Source: an uncultured Bacteroidota bacterium
GTDB lineage: Bacteria > Bacteroidota > Bacteroidia > Bacteroidales > P3
Reading direction: 5' to 3'
DNA length: 64,000 nt
Assembly (NCBI GenBank): GCA_902775135.1
Contig: CACYKY010000001.1
Location: 62,001-126,000, forward strand
This document shows positions 1 through 8,927 of the stretch, one piece after another. Below the pieces are notes generated by a model. That model was not told the DNA's origin. It ran no database searches and worked only from the letters and a program-made list of their open reading frames with translations. The translations under genes were made by a program, and so were the position numbers. Numbering within the stretch: the first letter of the stretch is position 1; the number at the start of each line of letters is the position of its first letter.

Positions 1-606
1 CAGCAGCTGCAGCAGAACGCCTGTCGCGAGGGTATTGACATCGTTGTGGAACCCAGCCGCAACCAATATGACTATATCTACCGCCGCTCTGATCTGGCGG
101 CAATGGCCGGAGGCAAGCTCAAGGCCAAGCGCAACCATATAAACAAGTTTCGTACGGAGCATCCCGACTTTGAGTATCGTGAACTCACACCCGCAATGTT
201 CGACGACTGCAGAAAGCTGGGTAAATTGTGGCGCGAGGAGAGGGGAGACGTGAACCCCGAATACGGCGATACGATAGGGGCCGAGCATCGCGTGATGGAA
301 ACCGTCTTTGAACATTGGGACGCGCTGGGGATGATGGGCGGCAGCATTTGGATCGACGGCCGCATGGTGGCCTTTACCTATGGTTCCGCCGTCACCGACG
401 ACACTTTGGATGTCTGCGTCGAGAAGGCCGACCGCAATATCGACGGCCTCTTCAGCGTCATCTGCCAGCAGTTCTGCGCCCACCTGCCAGAACAATACAC
501 CTATATCAACCGCGAGGAGGACATGGGGCTTGAGGGTTTGCGCAAGTCCAAACTGTCGTATCACCCAGAAATACTATTGACATACAATGCCGTACACTTT
601 GCATAG
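1..606 (+). CDS. DUF2156 (phosphatidylglycerol lysyltransferase C-terminal-like) protein, 5' end outside window
   Basis: The reading frame is open from base 1, so only the last 201 residues are seen. A GTG at 46 lies in frame, but family-like sequence (QQLQQNACREGIDI) precedes it, so the true start is upstream of the window. The region with KAKRNHINKF and the closing INREEDMGLEGLRKSK matches the DUF2156 GNAT-like domain, related to the catalytic part of aminoacyl-phosphatidylglycerol synthases. No membrane segment is visible in this part, so it is probably the short soluble form common in Bacteroidota. Its substrate is unknown. The 3' end overlaps the next acetyltransferase-like gene by 20 bases, suggesting translational coupling. 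Confidence 0.8.
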   Translation, partial: QQLQQNACREGIDIVVEPSRNQYDYIYRRSDLAAMAGGKLKAKRNHINKFRTEHPDFEYRELTPAMFDDCRKLGKLWREERGDVNPEYGDTIGAEHRVMETVFEHWDALGMMGGSIWIDGRMVAFTYGSAVTDDTLDVCVEKADRNIDGLFSVICQQFCAHLPEQYTYINREEDMGLEGLRKSKLSYHPEILLTYNAVHFA

Positions 607-1069
607 GATGACGCCCGAGGATGCACCGCTCACCATTGACTGGATGGTGCGGCAATATGGGTTCGACCGCGTCGAGGTGGAGGAGTGGGTGAGGTGCTTG
701 CACTTCAACTGGCCGCTGAGTGTCAAGGCGTTGGATGAACAGGGGCGGGTGATAGGTCTGCTCAATATGAGTGACTATCGCATCGAGGAAGAAACACCGT
801 TGATTTCCAAGGAACAGCCAGAGCTGTTAGCACGCCTCAATGCGCAGCGCTATACGGCTGTGTTTTCGTTCATCGTGGCACCCGAATATCGAGGCACGCG
901 CCTGAACTATGACATGATTATGAGCATCATGCCTGAACTGAAGGCGAACTTTGACTTCTTGTTCATTCCAGTACTTCATCGCCTTAAGACCCACCGGTAT
1001 TGGCAGCGCTGGGGGGCGCGTGAGTTCTACCGCGACGCCGACTGTGTGTACTATGGCTTGGTACTTTGA
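587..1069 (+). CDS. GNAT-family N-acetyltransferase-like protein
   Basis: A 160-residue soluble protein. The N-terminal MTPEDAPLTIDWMV, the central VFSFIVAPEYRGTRLNYDMI resembling the acetyl-CoA-binding strand and helix, and the final RWGAREFYRDADCVYYG fit a GNAT fold. The acceptor substrate cannot be deduced. The start lies inside the 3' end of the DUF2156 gene (20-base overlap), and two GNAT-like enzymes side by side suggests a joint role, but that is inference. The next gene begins 66 bases further on after an AT-rich spacer. Confidence 0.65.
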   Translation: MPYTLHRMTPEDAPLTIDWMVRQYGFDRVEVEEWVRCLHFNWPLSVKALDEQGRVIGLLNMSDYRIEEETPLISKEQPELLARLNAQRYTAVFSFIVAPEYRGTRLNYDMIMSIMPELKANFDFLFIPVLHRLKTHRYWQRWGAREFYRDADCVYYGLVL

Positions 1070-1134
1070 GAATGCTGGCAAAATTTTATATATAATGTAT
1101 ATAATAAAATATATTTTTTGTCGTTAGAAAGGGT

Positions 1135-1806
1135 ATGATAGCAGAAAACATAGCAAGCATTAAGGCGTCGTTGCCCGAAGGAACGAGGTTGGTGGCGGTG
1201 TCGAAATTGAAGCCCGTGGAGGACATCATGGAGGCGTACAACGCCGGCCAGCGCCTCTTTGGCGAGAACTACGCCACCGAGCTGCGCGACAAACACGCTC
1301 AGTTGCCCGACGACATCGAGTGGCATTTCATTGGCCATCTGCAGTCGAAGCAACTGAAATACTATATCGGTTTTGTTTCCATGATTCATGGTGTGGATTC
1401 TGTGGAACATCTTGAGGATGTGGAGCATGCAGCGGCCAAGGTGAACCGCGTAGTCAATGTGCTGCTTCAAGTGCATGTGGCACAGGAGGAGACCAAGTTC
1501 GGTTTTCTGCCTGAGGAACTTTCCGCAGCCCGTTTTGATCCTTCCGCCTATCCCCATGTGCGTATCTGCGGTGTGATGGGTATGGCCAGCCACACAGACG
1601 ATCAGGTAAGGGTGAGGGAGGACTTTGCTCGCATTCGGGAATTCTATCATTTGCTGAAGGAAGGGCCGTTTGCCGATTGCCCTGAGTTCTGTGAGATTTC
1701 CATGGGCATGAGCCACGACTACCGCATTGCCATGGAAGAGGGTAGCACGCTGGTGCGCATAGGTACCAGCATCTTCGGGCCAAGAGATTACAGCAAAAAA
1801 CAATAG
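1135..1806 (+). CDS. yggS: YggS/PLPBP family pyridoxal-phosphate homeostasis protein
   Basis: A 223-residue single-domain PLP-binding barrel, the usual family length. Diagnostic segments are LVAVSKLKP, where the Lys near residue 24 should form the Schiff base, FGENYATEL, WHFIGHLQSKQ, KFGF, and MGMSHDYRIAMEEGSTLVRIG near the C-terminus, which holds the phosphate-binding residues. The family buffers PLP and affects amino- and keto-acid balance rather than catalysing a known reaction. The gene is followed after 2 bases by the YitT gene, so the two are likely co-transcribed. An AT-rich stretch at 1080-1125 probably holds the promoter, but no exact TAnnTTTG box was found. Confidence 0.92.
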   Translation: MIAENIASIKASLPEGTRLVAVSKLKPVEDIMEAYNAGQRLFGENYATELRDKHAQLPDDIEWHFIGHLQSKQLKYYIGFVSMIHGVDSVEHLEDVEHAAAKVNRVVNVLLQVHVAQEETKFGFLPEELSAARFDPSAYPHVRICGVMGMASHTDDQVRVREDFARIREFYHLLKEGPFADCPEFCEISMGMSHDYRIAMEEGSTLVRIGTSIFGPRDYSKKQ

Positions 1807-1808
1807 CC

Positions 1809-2705
1809 ATGCAGATATTTAGAAATAGTAAACAAATTGTTGTCTCCTATGTAATAATCACATTGGGACTGATGACCTATACCTTTGGTTGGTCGGCGTT
1901 TATGCTGCCGGCGCAGATTGTCGGCGGCGGTGTCAGCGGCCTCTCGGCCATCCTCTATTACGCTGTCGGCATCCACATCCCCATTGGTATACTGAACCTC
2001 GTTTTCAACGGTATCCTAGTGGCTATCGGATTCAAGATGCTGGGTTCGAAGTTCGGCGCCAACACCATCTACGGCATCGCCATGTCATCGGTGTTCTTCA
2101 TCATGTGGCAGCAGGGCCTGCATGTGGAGAACCTCTTCATGAATCCCGATGGTTCCATGCAGTTCGATCCCTTCATGTGTGCCATCATCGGCGGCGCCCT
2201 TTGTGGTTTGGGTATTGGGCTGAGTTTCATCATGGGCGGCAACACCGGCGGCACCGACATCATTGCATTGATAGTCACCAAGTACTATAATATCTCCCCC
2301 GGCCGTGTCATCATGCTCCTCGACATCGTCATCGTGGGTTGCTCCTACTTTGTCTCCGGCAAGTTGGGCAATGTCATCTATGGCTACGTCGTCATGGGTG
2401 TTATGACCTATGTGCTCGACATGGTGCTCGACGGCAACAAGCAGAGTTATCAGATTATGGTCTTTTCGCTTAAGAACGAGGAAATTGGCGAGGCTGTTAC
2501 CCGCGAAGTGGGCCGAGGTGCCACCCTACTCGATGCAGAGGGGTGCTATACCAAGCAGAGCCAGAAGGTTCTCCTGATGATGGTGCACCGCACCGACAAG
2601 TCCCATGTCATGCAGATTATCCATCGTATCGACGGAAATGCCTTCATCTCCGTCAACAAGGCCCAGGGAGTCTATGGCAAGAATTTTGAAAAACTCAAAC
2701 TTTAA
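1809..2705 (+). CDS. YitT family membrane protein (YitT_membrane + DUF2179)
   Basis: A 298-residue protein. Residues about 10-195 carry several hydrophobic helices rich in Gly and Ala (GGGVSGLSAILYYAVG; GGNTGGTDIIALI), matching the YitT membrane domain. The last ~80 residues are soluble and contain RGATLLDAEGCYTKQSQKVL, typical of the C-terminal DUF2179 domain. Function is not established; some relatives are discussed as transporters. It follows yggS by 2 bases, and rpe follows 22 bases downstream, so a yggS-yitT-rpe transcript is plausible. Confidence 0.88.
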   Translation: MQIFRNSKQIVVSYVIITLGLMTYTFGWSAFMLPAQIVGGGVSGLSAILYYAVGIHIPIGILNLVFNGILVAIGFKMLGSKFGANTIYGIAMSSVFFIMWQQGLHVENLFMNPDGSMQFDPFMCAIIGGALCGLGIGLSFIMGGNTGGTDIIALIVTKYYNISPGRVIMLLDIVIVGCSYFVSGKLGNVIYGYVVMGVMTYVLDMVLDGNKQSYQIMVFSLKNEEIGEAVTREVGRGATLLDAEGCYTKQSQKVLLMMVHRTDKSHVMQIIHRIDGNAFISVNKAQGVYGKNFEKLKL

Positions 2706-2727
2706 TATTTAAGCAATCAATCGATTA

Positions 2728-3372
2728 ATGAAACTGATATCTCCCTCACTTCTCAGCGCCGACTTCGGCAACCTTCAGCGCGACATCGAGATGCTCAATG
2801 CATCTGAGTGCGACTGGCTCCATGTCGACGTGATGGACGGCATTTTTGTGCCCAACATCTCCTTCGGTCAGCCCATCGTCAAACACATCAAGAAACACGC
2901 CCGAAAGCCACTCGATGTGCACCTGATGATTGAGGACCCCGGCCGCTATGTGCATGATTTCCACGATGCCGGTGCCGATATCCTTACCATCCACTACGAG
3001 GCCTGCCGCCATCACGATCGTGTGCTTCACGCCATCCACGACGCTGGCATGAAGGGTGGAGTTGTGCTCAACCCCTCGTCGCCCATCTGCCTGCTCGAGG
3101 ACATCGTCCAACTCTGCGATGTGGTGCTTCTGATGAGCGTCAACCCCGGTTTCGGTGGACAGAAGTTTATCGAGAACACATATAATAAAGTGCGTCAGTT
3201 GCGCGAACTCTGCAACCGCAAGAACCCGCAATGCCTCATCGAGGTCGACGGCGGCGTCAACCTGCAGAATGCCCCCTTGCTCTATGAAGCAGGTGCCGAT
3301 GTCCTTGTGGCCGGCAACGCCGTCTTCAAGAGCTCCGACCCGCAGGAGACTATCCGTCAGATGAAATTGTAA
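2728..3372 (+). CDS. rpe: Ribulose-phosphate 3-epimerase
   Basis: A 214-residue TIM-barrel enzyme interconverting D-ribulose 5-phosphate and D-xylulose 5-phosphate in the non-oxidative pentose phosphate pathway. Signature blocks are ISPSLLSADFGNL, WLHVDVMDGIFVPNISFG (catalytic Asp and metal ligands), LDVHLMIEDPGRYV, MSVNPGFGGQKFI, and IEVDGGVNLQNAPLL with the second catalytic Asp, then LVAGNAVF for phosphate binding. The length is normal. The gene sits 14 bases ahead of rlmI in the same direction. Confidence 0.96.
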   Translation: MKLISPSLLSADFGNLQRDIEMLNASECDWLHVDVMDGIFVPNISFGQPIVKHIKKHARKPLDVHLMIEDPGRYVHDFHDAGADILTIHYEACRHHDRVLHAIHDAGMKGGVVLNPSSPICLLEDIVQLCDVVLLMSVNPGFGGQKFIENTYNKVRQLRELCNRKNPQCLIEVDGGVNLQNAPLLYEAGADVLVAGNAVFKSSDPQETIRQMKL

Positions 3373-3386
3373 AAAAAAGAAACTCT

Positions 3387-4598
3387 ATGAGAGCGAAGCT
3401 AGTCATAGCACCGGGCAAGGAGAAGGCCATCCTGCGCCGTCATCCGTGGATTTTCTCGGGTGCCGTCAAGCGCATAGAGGGGGCACTCCTGGAGGGTGAC
3501 CTCGTAGACGTGGTGGATGCCCATGGCCAGTGGATGGCCACAGGCCACTACCAGAACGAGAGTATCATCTGCAAGGTCCTCACCTTTGATGCCGACGAGG
3601 CATCGCTCCCGATTGAGGAGATTCTTCGTCGACGCATCCACTCGGCTGTGAACTATCGTGTCATTCTCGGTTTCTTCGGCGACGAAAGAACCAATGTCTT
3701 CCGCCTTGTCCACGCCGAGGGCGACTATCTGCCCGGCCTCGTGGCTGATTGGTACAATGGTGTTTTGGTGCTACAGGCCCATTCGGTGGGTATGCATCGC
3801 CTGCTGCCGGTGCTGACAGAACTGTTTGTGAACGAGTTGCAGGTATATCATGGCTATCCGCTCAAGGCTGTTTTCGACAAGAGCGGCGCCACCGTTCCAG
3901 GGGGTGGTGTGCAAGACGGCATTATATGGGGCGAGGAGATTGCGGAGAATGATGTTCTGGAGAATGGCATAAGGCTGACTGTGAATTTCTACGAAGGACA
4001 AAAGACGGGCTTCTTCATCGACCAACGCGAAAACCGCGCTCTCGTGCAGCAATTGGCTGATGATCGTCGTCTCCTCAACTGCTTCGGATATACCGGTGGT
4101 TTCTCGCTGGCAGCCCTGAAGGGGGGTGCCGACTATGTTGAAACCGTGGACATTAGCAAGAAAGCAATTGCTCTTTGTGAACGTAATGTCGAGCTGAACT
4201 TTGGCACCGATGCATCGCATTGCGGTGTTGCTGCCGATGTGCTCGAATACTTGAATACCATAGAAGTAGGTGACTACGCACGAGGCTTCGATTTCATCAT
4301 CCTCGATCCGCCTGCCTTTGCAAAGAATCACCGCTCGCTGCAGCAAGGCCTTAAAGGCTACCGCTCCATCAACCAGCGCGCCATGGAGAAGATTTCACCC
4401 GGTGGTTTGCTGATGACCTTCAGCTGCTCACAGGCAGTCAGCAAGGAGGATTTCCAAACCATGGTTTTCACAGCCGCCATGAATGCCCACCGCCGCGTCC
4501 GCATCGTCCGCCAGCTGCCCCACGCCATGGACCACCCTGTCTCCATCCACCATCCCGAAGGCGAATACCTTAAGGGGCTTCTTTTGCAAGTTGAATAA
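3387..4598 (+). CDS. rlmI: Class I SAM-dependent 23S rRNA methyltransferase (RlmI-like)
   Basis: A 403-residue protein. The N-terminal ~75 residues ([26 protein letters not shown]) form the PUA-type RNA-binding domain. A central domain includes [20 protein letters not shown] and [12 protein letters not shown]. The methyltransferase core shows [20 protein letters not shown] for SAM binding and [12 protein letters not shown], the DPPAF catalytic loop. In E. coli RlmI makes m5C1962 of 23S rRNA; the exact target here is inferred from family. It lies between rpe and folE with short gaps (14 and 20 bases). Confidence 0.9.
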   Translation: MRAKLVIAPGKEKAILRRHPWIFSGAVKRIEGALLEGDLVDVVDAHGQWMATGHYQNESIICKVLTFDADEASLPIEEILRRRIHSAVNYRVILGFFGDERTNVFRLVHAEGDYLPGLVADWYNGVLVLQAHSVGMHRLLPVLTELFVNELQVYHGYPLKAVFDKSGATVPGGGVQDGIIWGEEIAENDVLENGIRLTVNFYEGQKTGFFIDQRENRALVQQLADDRRLLNCFGYTGGFSLAALKGGADYVETVDISKKAIALCERNVELNFGTDASHCGVAADVLEYLNTIEVGDYARGFDFIILDPPAFAKNHRSLQQGLKGYRSINQRAMEKISPGGLLMTFSCSQAVSKEDFQTMVFTAAMNAHRRVRIVRQLPHAMDHPVSIHHPEGEYLKGLLLQVE

Positions 4599-4618
4599 AA
4601 ATTATAGTACTAAATGAT

Positions 4619-5227
4619 ATGTGCGAAAAAGGATATTTAAAGATTGACAAATACGATGAGAAATGTGTCGCCGAGATGGCGGAGCACTATAAAGCCATAC
4701 TTAAACTGTTGGGTGAAGATCCGGCACGTGAAGGCTTGGTTAAGAGCCCTGAACGTATTGCAAAGGCGATGCTTTTCTTCACCAATGGCTACGATCTTGA
4801 GCCTGAAGAAATCCTTAGAAGCGCCATGTTCCACGAGGACTACAAGCAGATGGTCGTCGTGAAGGATATCGAGCTCTACTCCCTCTGCGAGCACCATATG
4901 GTACCCTTCGTTGGCAAGGCTCACGTGGCTTACATCCCCAACGGTACCATAGTGGGACTGAGCAAGATTCCCCGTGTGGTCGATGCCTATGCCCGCCGCT
5001 TGCAGGTGCAGGAGCGCCTCACCAAGCAGATTAAGGACTGCATCCAGAAGGTTCTCAACCCCCTCGGCGTGGCTGTGGTCATCGAGGCGCAGCACATGTG
5101 TATGTCGATGCGTGGCGTGCAGAAACAGAACAGCGTCACCACCACCTCCGACTTCACCGGCGCCTTCATGAAGGATCCCAAGACCCGCGAGGAGTTTATG
5201 AATATCATCGGTGTTAATTTGCATTGA
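4619..5227 (+). CDS. folE: GTP cyclohydrolase I
   Basis: A 202-residue enzyme converting GTP to 7,8-dihydroneopterin triphosphate, the first step of tetrahydrofolate synthesis. Key sequence includes [23 protein letters not shown] with the zinc Cys and active-site His, [20 protein letters not shown], and [18 protein letters not shown] with the second zinc Cys. The length matches bacterial FolE. The stop at 5225-5227 is followed 2 bases later by the lolA-like ATG, so the genes are tightly packed. Confidence 0.97.
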   Translation: MCEKGYLKIDKYDEKCVAEMAEHYKAILKLLGEDPAREGLVKSPERIAKAMLFFTNGYDLEPEEILRSAMFHEDYKQMVVVKDIELYSLCEHHMVPFVGKAHVAYIPNGTIVGLSKIPRVVDAYARRLQVQERLTKQIKDCIQKVLNPLGVAVVIEAQHMCMSMRGVQKQNSVTTTSDFTGAFMKDPKTREEFMNIIGVNLH

Positions 5228-5229
5228 TT

Positions 5230-5877
5230 ATGAAAAGGTTACTTATAGGACTTATTTGTCTTGTTGGACTAGCAGGTGCTGCCCAGGGACAGATTACGCA
5301 CAACTCGCAAGGCAACCTCGACGAGAACGCCACCGCTGTTCTCAAGAAAGCTGCCGCGAAGTTGACCAACGTCGCTGGCAAGGTGACCCTCACCATGCTT
5401 GACAGTCAGAAGAAGCAGGTGTCCAAACAAAGCGCTAAAGTGTCCTATGTAAAAGGAACATACCATCTTGTGATGGACAACATGGAGGTGATCTGCAACG
5501 GCACTACCATCTGGCAATGGAACAAGGATGCCAAAGAGATTGTCATCAACAACATGCCCCCCGAGAGCGACATGGATCTCCTCAATCCCGCACGTCTTAT
5601 TGCTAACTATGCCAAGAACTTCCGTGCCAAATACATACGTACTGAGGACGATGGCACCGCCGTCATCGATCTCCAGCCTCGTTCGGCTCAGAGCTATCAT
5701 AAAATTCGCCTTCTCATCAACGAGGAAACGGGTGTGCTGAAACGTATCGAGGTGCATAAATACGACTCGAGCCGTGAGCTGTACGATTTCTCCGGCCTTA
5801 AGTTCGGCTCCCTCAAGGGGTCCTTCAGCTTCCGTCCCGAGGACCATCCCGAGGCTGAAATAATTGACATGAGATGA
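5230..5877 (+). CDS. LolA-like outer-membrane lipoprotein carrier protein
   Basis: A 215-residue periplasmic protein. An upstream in-frame TTG at 5224 exists, but the ATG at 5230 gives a clean signal peptide (KRLLIGLICLVGLAGAAQGQ, cleavage near residue 21). The mature part alternates strands in the manner of LolA: KVTLTMLDSQKK, GTYHLVMDNMEVICNGTTIWQWN, EIVINNMPPESDMDLLNP, then a C-terminal lobe with GVLKRIEVHKYDSSRELYDF. LolA shuttles lipoproteins from LolCDE to the outer membrane. This gene is not beside the FtsX-type permease at 20819-22078. Its final bases overlap tsaB (ATGA), suggesting coupled translation. Confidence 0.85.
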   Translation: MKRLLIGLICLVGLAGAAQGQITHNSQGNLDENATAVLKKAAAKLTNVAGKVTLTMLDSQKKQVSKQSAKVSYVKGTYHLVMDNMEVICNGTTIWQWNKDAKEIVINNMPPESDMDLLNPARLIANYAKNFRAKYIRTEDDGTAVIDLQPRSAQSYHKIRLLINEETGVLKRIEVHKYDSSRELYDFSGLKFGSLKGSFSFRPEDHPEAEIIDMR

Positions 5878-6569
5878 ATACATTACTGATAGAAACTGCT
5901 ACCCAGATTTGCTCTGTGGTCCTCGCCTCCGATGGCCGTATCCTTGCCCGTCGCGACAGCGATGTTCCCAACGCCCACTCCACACGTCTCTCGGTCTTCA
6001 TTCAGGAGGTACTCGACGAGTGCCATCTCACACCCCGCGACCTCGGTGCCGTCTGCGTCTCCGCAGGCCCCGGCAGCTACACCGGTCTCCGCATCGGCGT
6101 CAGCTCCGCCAAAGGCTTCTGCTTTGCCCTCGGCATTCCGTTCGTCTCGGTTCCTACGCTGCTCTCCATGGCCGCGCTATACTACCGCCAGCATCCTGAA
6201 TACAAAGGGCTTGTGTGTCCCATGATCGATGCCCGACGCATGGAGTGCTATACGATGATGGTCGACGCCAACCTCAATATCCTCCGCGACACCGCTGCCG
6301 ATGTCATCAACGAGGGCATCTTCGACGAGTGGCTGGACAGGGGAGAGTTGACTTTCATCGGCGACGGCGCCGCCAAGACCCGTCCCGTCCTTGGCGCCCA
6401 TGCCAATGCCCGCTTCGACGATTCCTTCCGTCTTTCGGCCGAAGGCATGATCGACATTGCCTCCCAGCGCCTCTCCGATGGCAAGGTTGAAGATGTGGCC
6501 TATTTTGAGCCTTTCTATCTGAAAGATTTTGTCGCAAAAAAGAGTGTCGTTCACGGACTTAGAGACTAG
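5874..6569 (+). CDS. tsaB: tRNA threonylcarbamoyladenosine synthesis protein TsaB
   Basis: A 231-residue actin-fold protein. The N-terminal LLIETATQICSVVLASDGRI and the block VSAGPGSYTGLRIGVSSAKGF are the TsaB hallmarks. TsaB is the non-catalytic partner of TsaD and TsaE in making t6A37 on ANN-decoding tRNAs. The ATG overlaps the stop of the preceding gene by 4 bases. A second gene of the t6A pathway, tcdA at 11988-12794, which converts t6A to ct6A, lies 5.4 kb away on the other strand. The next ORF begins 11 bases downstream. Confidence 0.93.
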   Translation: MNTLLIETATQICSVVLASDGRILARRDSDVPNAHSTRLSVFIQEVLDECHLTPRDLGAVCVSAGPGSYTGLRIGVSSAKGFCFALGIPFVSVPTLLSMAALYYRQHPEYKGLVCPMIDARRMECYTMMVDANLNILRDTAADVINEGIFDEWLDRGELTFIGDGAAKTRPVLGAHANARFDDSFRLSAEGMIDIASQRLSDGKVEDVAYFEPFYLKDFVAKKSVVHGLRD

Positions 6570-6580
6570 TACTTAAAGTA

Positions 6581-7657
6581 ATGCTTCGATACGTTGGGAA
6601 ACGGCTTTTGTATGGCTTCCTGGTGCTCCTGGGGGTGGTGACGCTGGTCTTTTTTCTTTTCAACATCCTGCCCGGCGACCCCGCCCGCATGATGCTCGGA
6701 CAACGTGCCGACGAGGAGAGCATCGCCATCATCAACCGCGACCTCGGTCGCGACAAGCCTCTGGGGCTGCAGTATGTGGGCTACCTCAACGACCTCTCGC
6801 CCCTCTCGCTGCATAACAATGCCGATTCCTTCAGTTTCTTCTTCCTTTCGCCCGAAAAATACAGTTATGCTACCCTCCTGCGATTCGGCTCCACCTCGCT
6901 GGTGATCAAGGCTCCCTATCTGCGTCGCTCCTATCAAAGTCAGCGCAAGGTCAGCGAAATTATTGCCACAGCCTTCCCGCAGACAGCAGTGCTGGCCCTT
7001 GTGGCCATGCTCTTTGCTCTAGTGGTGGGCATCACGCTCGGCGTGATATGTGCACTGCATAAGGATACCTGGATTGACCGTACTACCCTCGTCCTCAGTA
7101 CCCTCGGCATGTCGCTCCCCTCGTTCTTCGCGGCCATCCTCATCGCCTGGCTCTTCGCCTATGTGCTGGCTGACTGGACCCACCTCAACATGTTTGGCAA
7201 CCTCTTCACCGTCGATGACTACGGCGAAGGTGAATATCTTGACCTGAAGAACCTTATCCTTCCGGCACTCACACTTGGCATCCGTCCGTTGGCCACGCTG
7301 ACTCAACTTACCAAGAACTCCATGCTCGAAGCCCTCGGTCAGGACTACATCCGCACCGCTCGGGCCAAAGGCCTCAGTCACAAGCGTGTTGTTGTCCATC
7401 ACGCTCTTCGCAATGCTCTCAATCCCGTTGTTACATCGGCCTCGGGCTGGCTGGCGGGACTGCTTGCAGGAGCGGTCTTTGTGGAGTATGTTTTCGACTG
7501 GAAGGGTATGGGGGTGGTTATCGTCGACGCCCTCGACACCTACGACTTCCCCGTCGTCATGGGGGCTATCCTCTTCATCTGCGTCCTGTTGGTCCTTATC
7601 AACATCATCACCGACCTCATCTACGGCTTGCTCGACCCTCGCGTTCGTATCGAATAA
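6581..7657 (+). CDS. DppB/OppB-type ABC transporter permease
   Basis: A 358-residue inner-membrane permease. The first helix (residues ~9-28) starts with MLRYVGKRLLYGFLVLLGVV and is followed by LPGDPARMMLGQRA, characteristic of peptide/nickel permeases. A long periplasmic loop (~30-125) precedes the remaining helices. The EAA-type loop for the ATPase is visible as EALGQDYIRTARAKGLSHKRVV near residues 247-268. Usually it sits with a DppC partner, ATPases and a binding protein; none is adjacent here, so the partners must be elsewhere. The large first loop may compensate in substrate contact, but this is speculation. Confidence 0.88.
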   Translation: MLRYVGKRLLYGFLVLLGVVTLVFFLFNILPGDPARMMLGQRADEESIAIINRDLGRDKPLGLQYVGYLNDLSPLSLHNNADSFSFFFLSPEKYSYATLLRFGSTSLVIKAPYLRRSYQSQRKVSEIIATAFPQTAVLALVAMLFALVVGITLGVICALHKDTWIDRTTLVLSTLGMSLPSFFAAILIAWLFAYVLADWTHLNMFGNLFTVDDYGEGEYLDLKNLILPALTLGIRPLATLTQLTKNSMLEALGQDYIRTARAKGLSHKRVVVHHALRNALNPVVTSASGWLAGLLAGAVFVEYVFDWKGMGVVIVDALDTYDFPVVMGAILFICVLLVLINIITDLIYGLLDPRVRIE

Positions 7658-7692
7658 CTTTTTTCGACAACATCGACAACAAGTTATAAAGA

Positions 7693-7713
7693 AGAAGCGC
7701 ATGTCGCGCTTCT
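7693..7713. terminator. Stem-loop between convergent genes
   Basis: An 8-bp perfect inverted repeat (AGAAGCGC / GCGCTTCT) with a 5-base loop lies between the permease gene (+) and the glycosyltransferase gene (-). A T-rich stretch follows on the plus side, but no strong U-tract. It could end transcription from the plus strand. Confidence 0.5.
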
Positions 7714-7762
7714 CATGTAGTCTTTGTTTTGGGTAAGAGTTACTTCGGATGGCTCACAAATG

Positions 7763-8887
7763 TCAGGTCAACGATGCAATGGCGGCGGTCATCTTGTCCC
7801 AGGCGTATTTCTTCTTTTCTTCGCGCACTCCTTCTGTGAGGCTTTGCTGGCAGTCTTCGGTGAAATAACGGACAATGGCGTCGGCAATCTGCTGTGAGTC
7901 GGGTTCGACGACGAATCCGGCCTTCCCGTCGGGAACAATCTCCGGCAGTCCGCCCACGTTGGTTACCACCATGGGCTTCTCAAAGTGATAAGCAATCTGA
8001 CTGACACCACTTTGCGTGGCATTCTTGTAGGGCTGAACCACCAGGTCGGCGGCACAGAAATAGCGGTTCACCTCGTGGTCGGGGATGAATTCGGTGTGCA
8101 TCACTACGCGGTCGCCGATGTCGTGGTGGCGTATCTGTTCCAGGTAGGGCTTGGGGTCTCCGTAGAACTCTCCGGCCACAATGAGCTTGATGCCAAGCCG
8201 TTCCATGCGCTCGTCGGCAATGGCGTCGAGCAGCAGGTCAAGGCCTTTGTATTCCCGTATGAAACCAAAGAAGAGCACGTATCGCTGGCTTTCGCGGAGG
8301 CCGATGAGTTCGAGGGCCTCCTTGCGCGAGAGGGTGGCACCATAGTGATCGTAGAGGGGGTGCGGGCTGAAGGTGCGAGGTCTCAACCGCTTGGGGTCGA
8401 AAACGTTGAGGTCGTCCAATACCGATCGGCTGAGGGTAATGAAGCCGTCGTTGGAGCCTACGAAATATTTTGAAAACATCTTGTCTCCCGGACGGTGCTC
8501 GTGAGGAATGAGGTTGTGCAGGATGGCGATGCGCCGCGTGCCTTTGTGCTTGGCGCATCGCAGGGTGGTGCCCATGGCTGGCGCCATGAAGGGCAGCCAA
8601 TAGGCCGAGACAATCAAGTCGGGTTTCTGCTTTTTGATGTAGCGACCGGTGGCAATCCAACTGAAGGGGTTGATGGAGCTCAGTTTGCGTGTGATCTTTA
8701 ACCCCTCGGGAGCAGGGTCGGTGCTATACTGCGTGGTACCGGGGAAAAGGAACGAGGGATACTGCAGTGTGAAGGTGACCACCTCCACGTCATGCCCTTC
8801 GGCTTGGTACTGCCGGGCCAGACGTTCGTTGAATGCTGCTATGCCGCCACGATAGGGCCAGGCGGGTCCCAATATGATGACTTTCAT
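7763..8887 (-). CDS. Glycosyltransferase family 4 protein
   Basis: A 374-residue GT-B enzyme. The N-terminal VIILGPAWPYRGGIAAFNERL is the glycine-rich donor/acceptor loop seen in GT4 enzymes. The C-terminal half carries YVLFFGFIREYKGLDLLLDAI and the nucleotide-sugar block FEKPMVVTNVGGLPEIVPDG, in which the Glu should contact the donor. Substrate and product are unknown; cell-surface polysaccharide synthesis is the usual role. It stands alone: the upstream TonB-like gene ends 40 bases away and no other polysaccharide gene is near. Confidence 0.9.
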   Translation of the reverse strand: MKVIILGPAWPYRGGIAAFNERLARQYQAEGHDVEVVTFTLQYPSFLFPGTTQYSTDPAPEGLKITRKLSSINPFSWIATGRYIKKQKPDLIVSAYWLPFMAPAMGTTLRCAKHKGTRRIAILHNLIPHEHRPGDKMFSKYFVGSNDGFITLSRSVLDDLNVFDPKRLRPRTFSPHPLYDHYGATLSRKEALELIGLRESQRYVLFFGFIREYKGLDLLLDAIADERMERLGIKLIVAGEFYGDPKPYLEQIRHHDIGDRVVMHTEFIPDHEVNRYFCAADLVVQPYKNATQSGVSQIAYHFEKPMVVTNVGGLPEIVPDGKAGFVVEPDSQQIADAIVRYFTEDCQQSLTEGVREEKKKYAWDKMTAAIASLT

Positions 8888-8927
8888 TGTACTCTTTAAT
8901 ATTTGATTAACTGAAAGTTCGTGTTCC

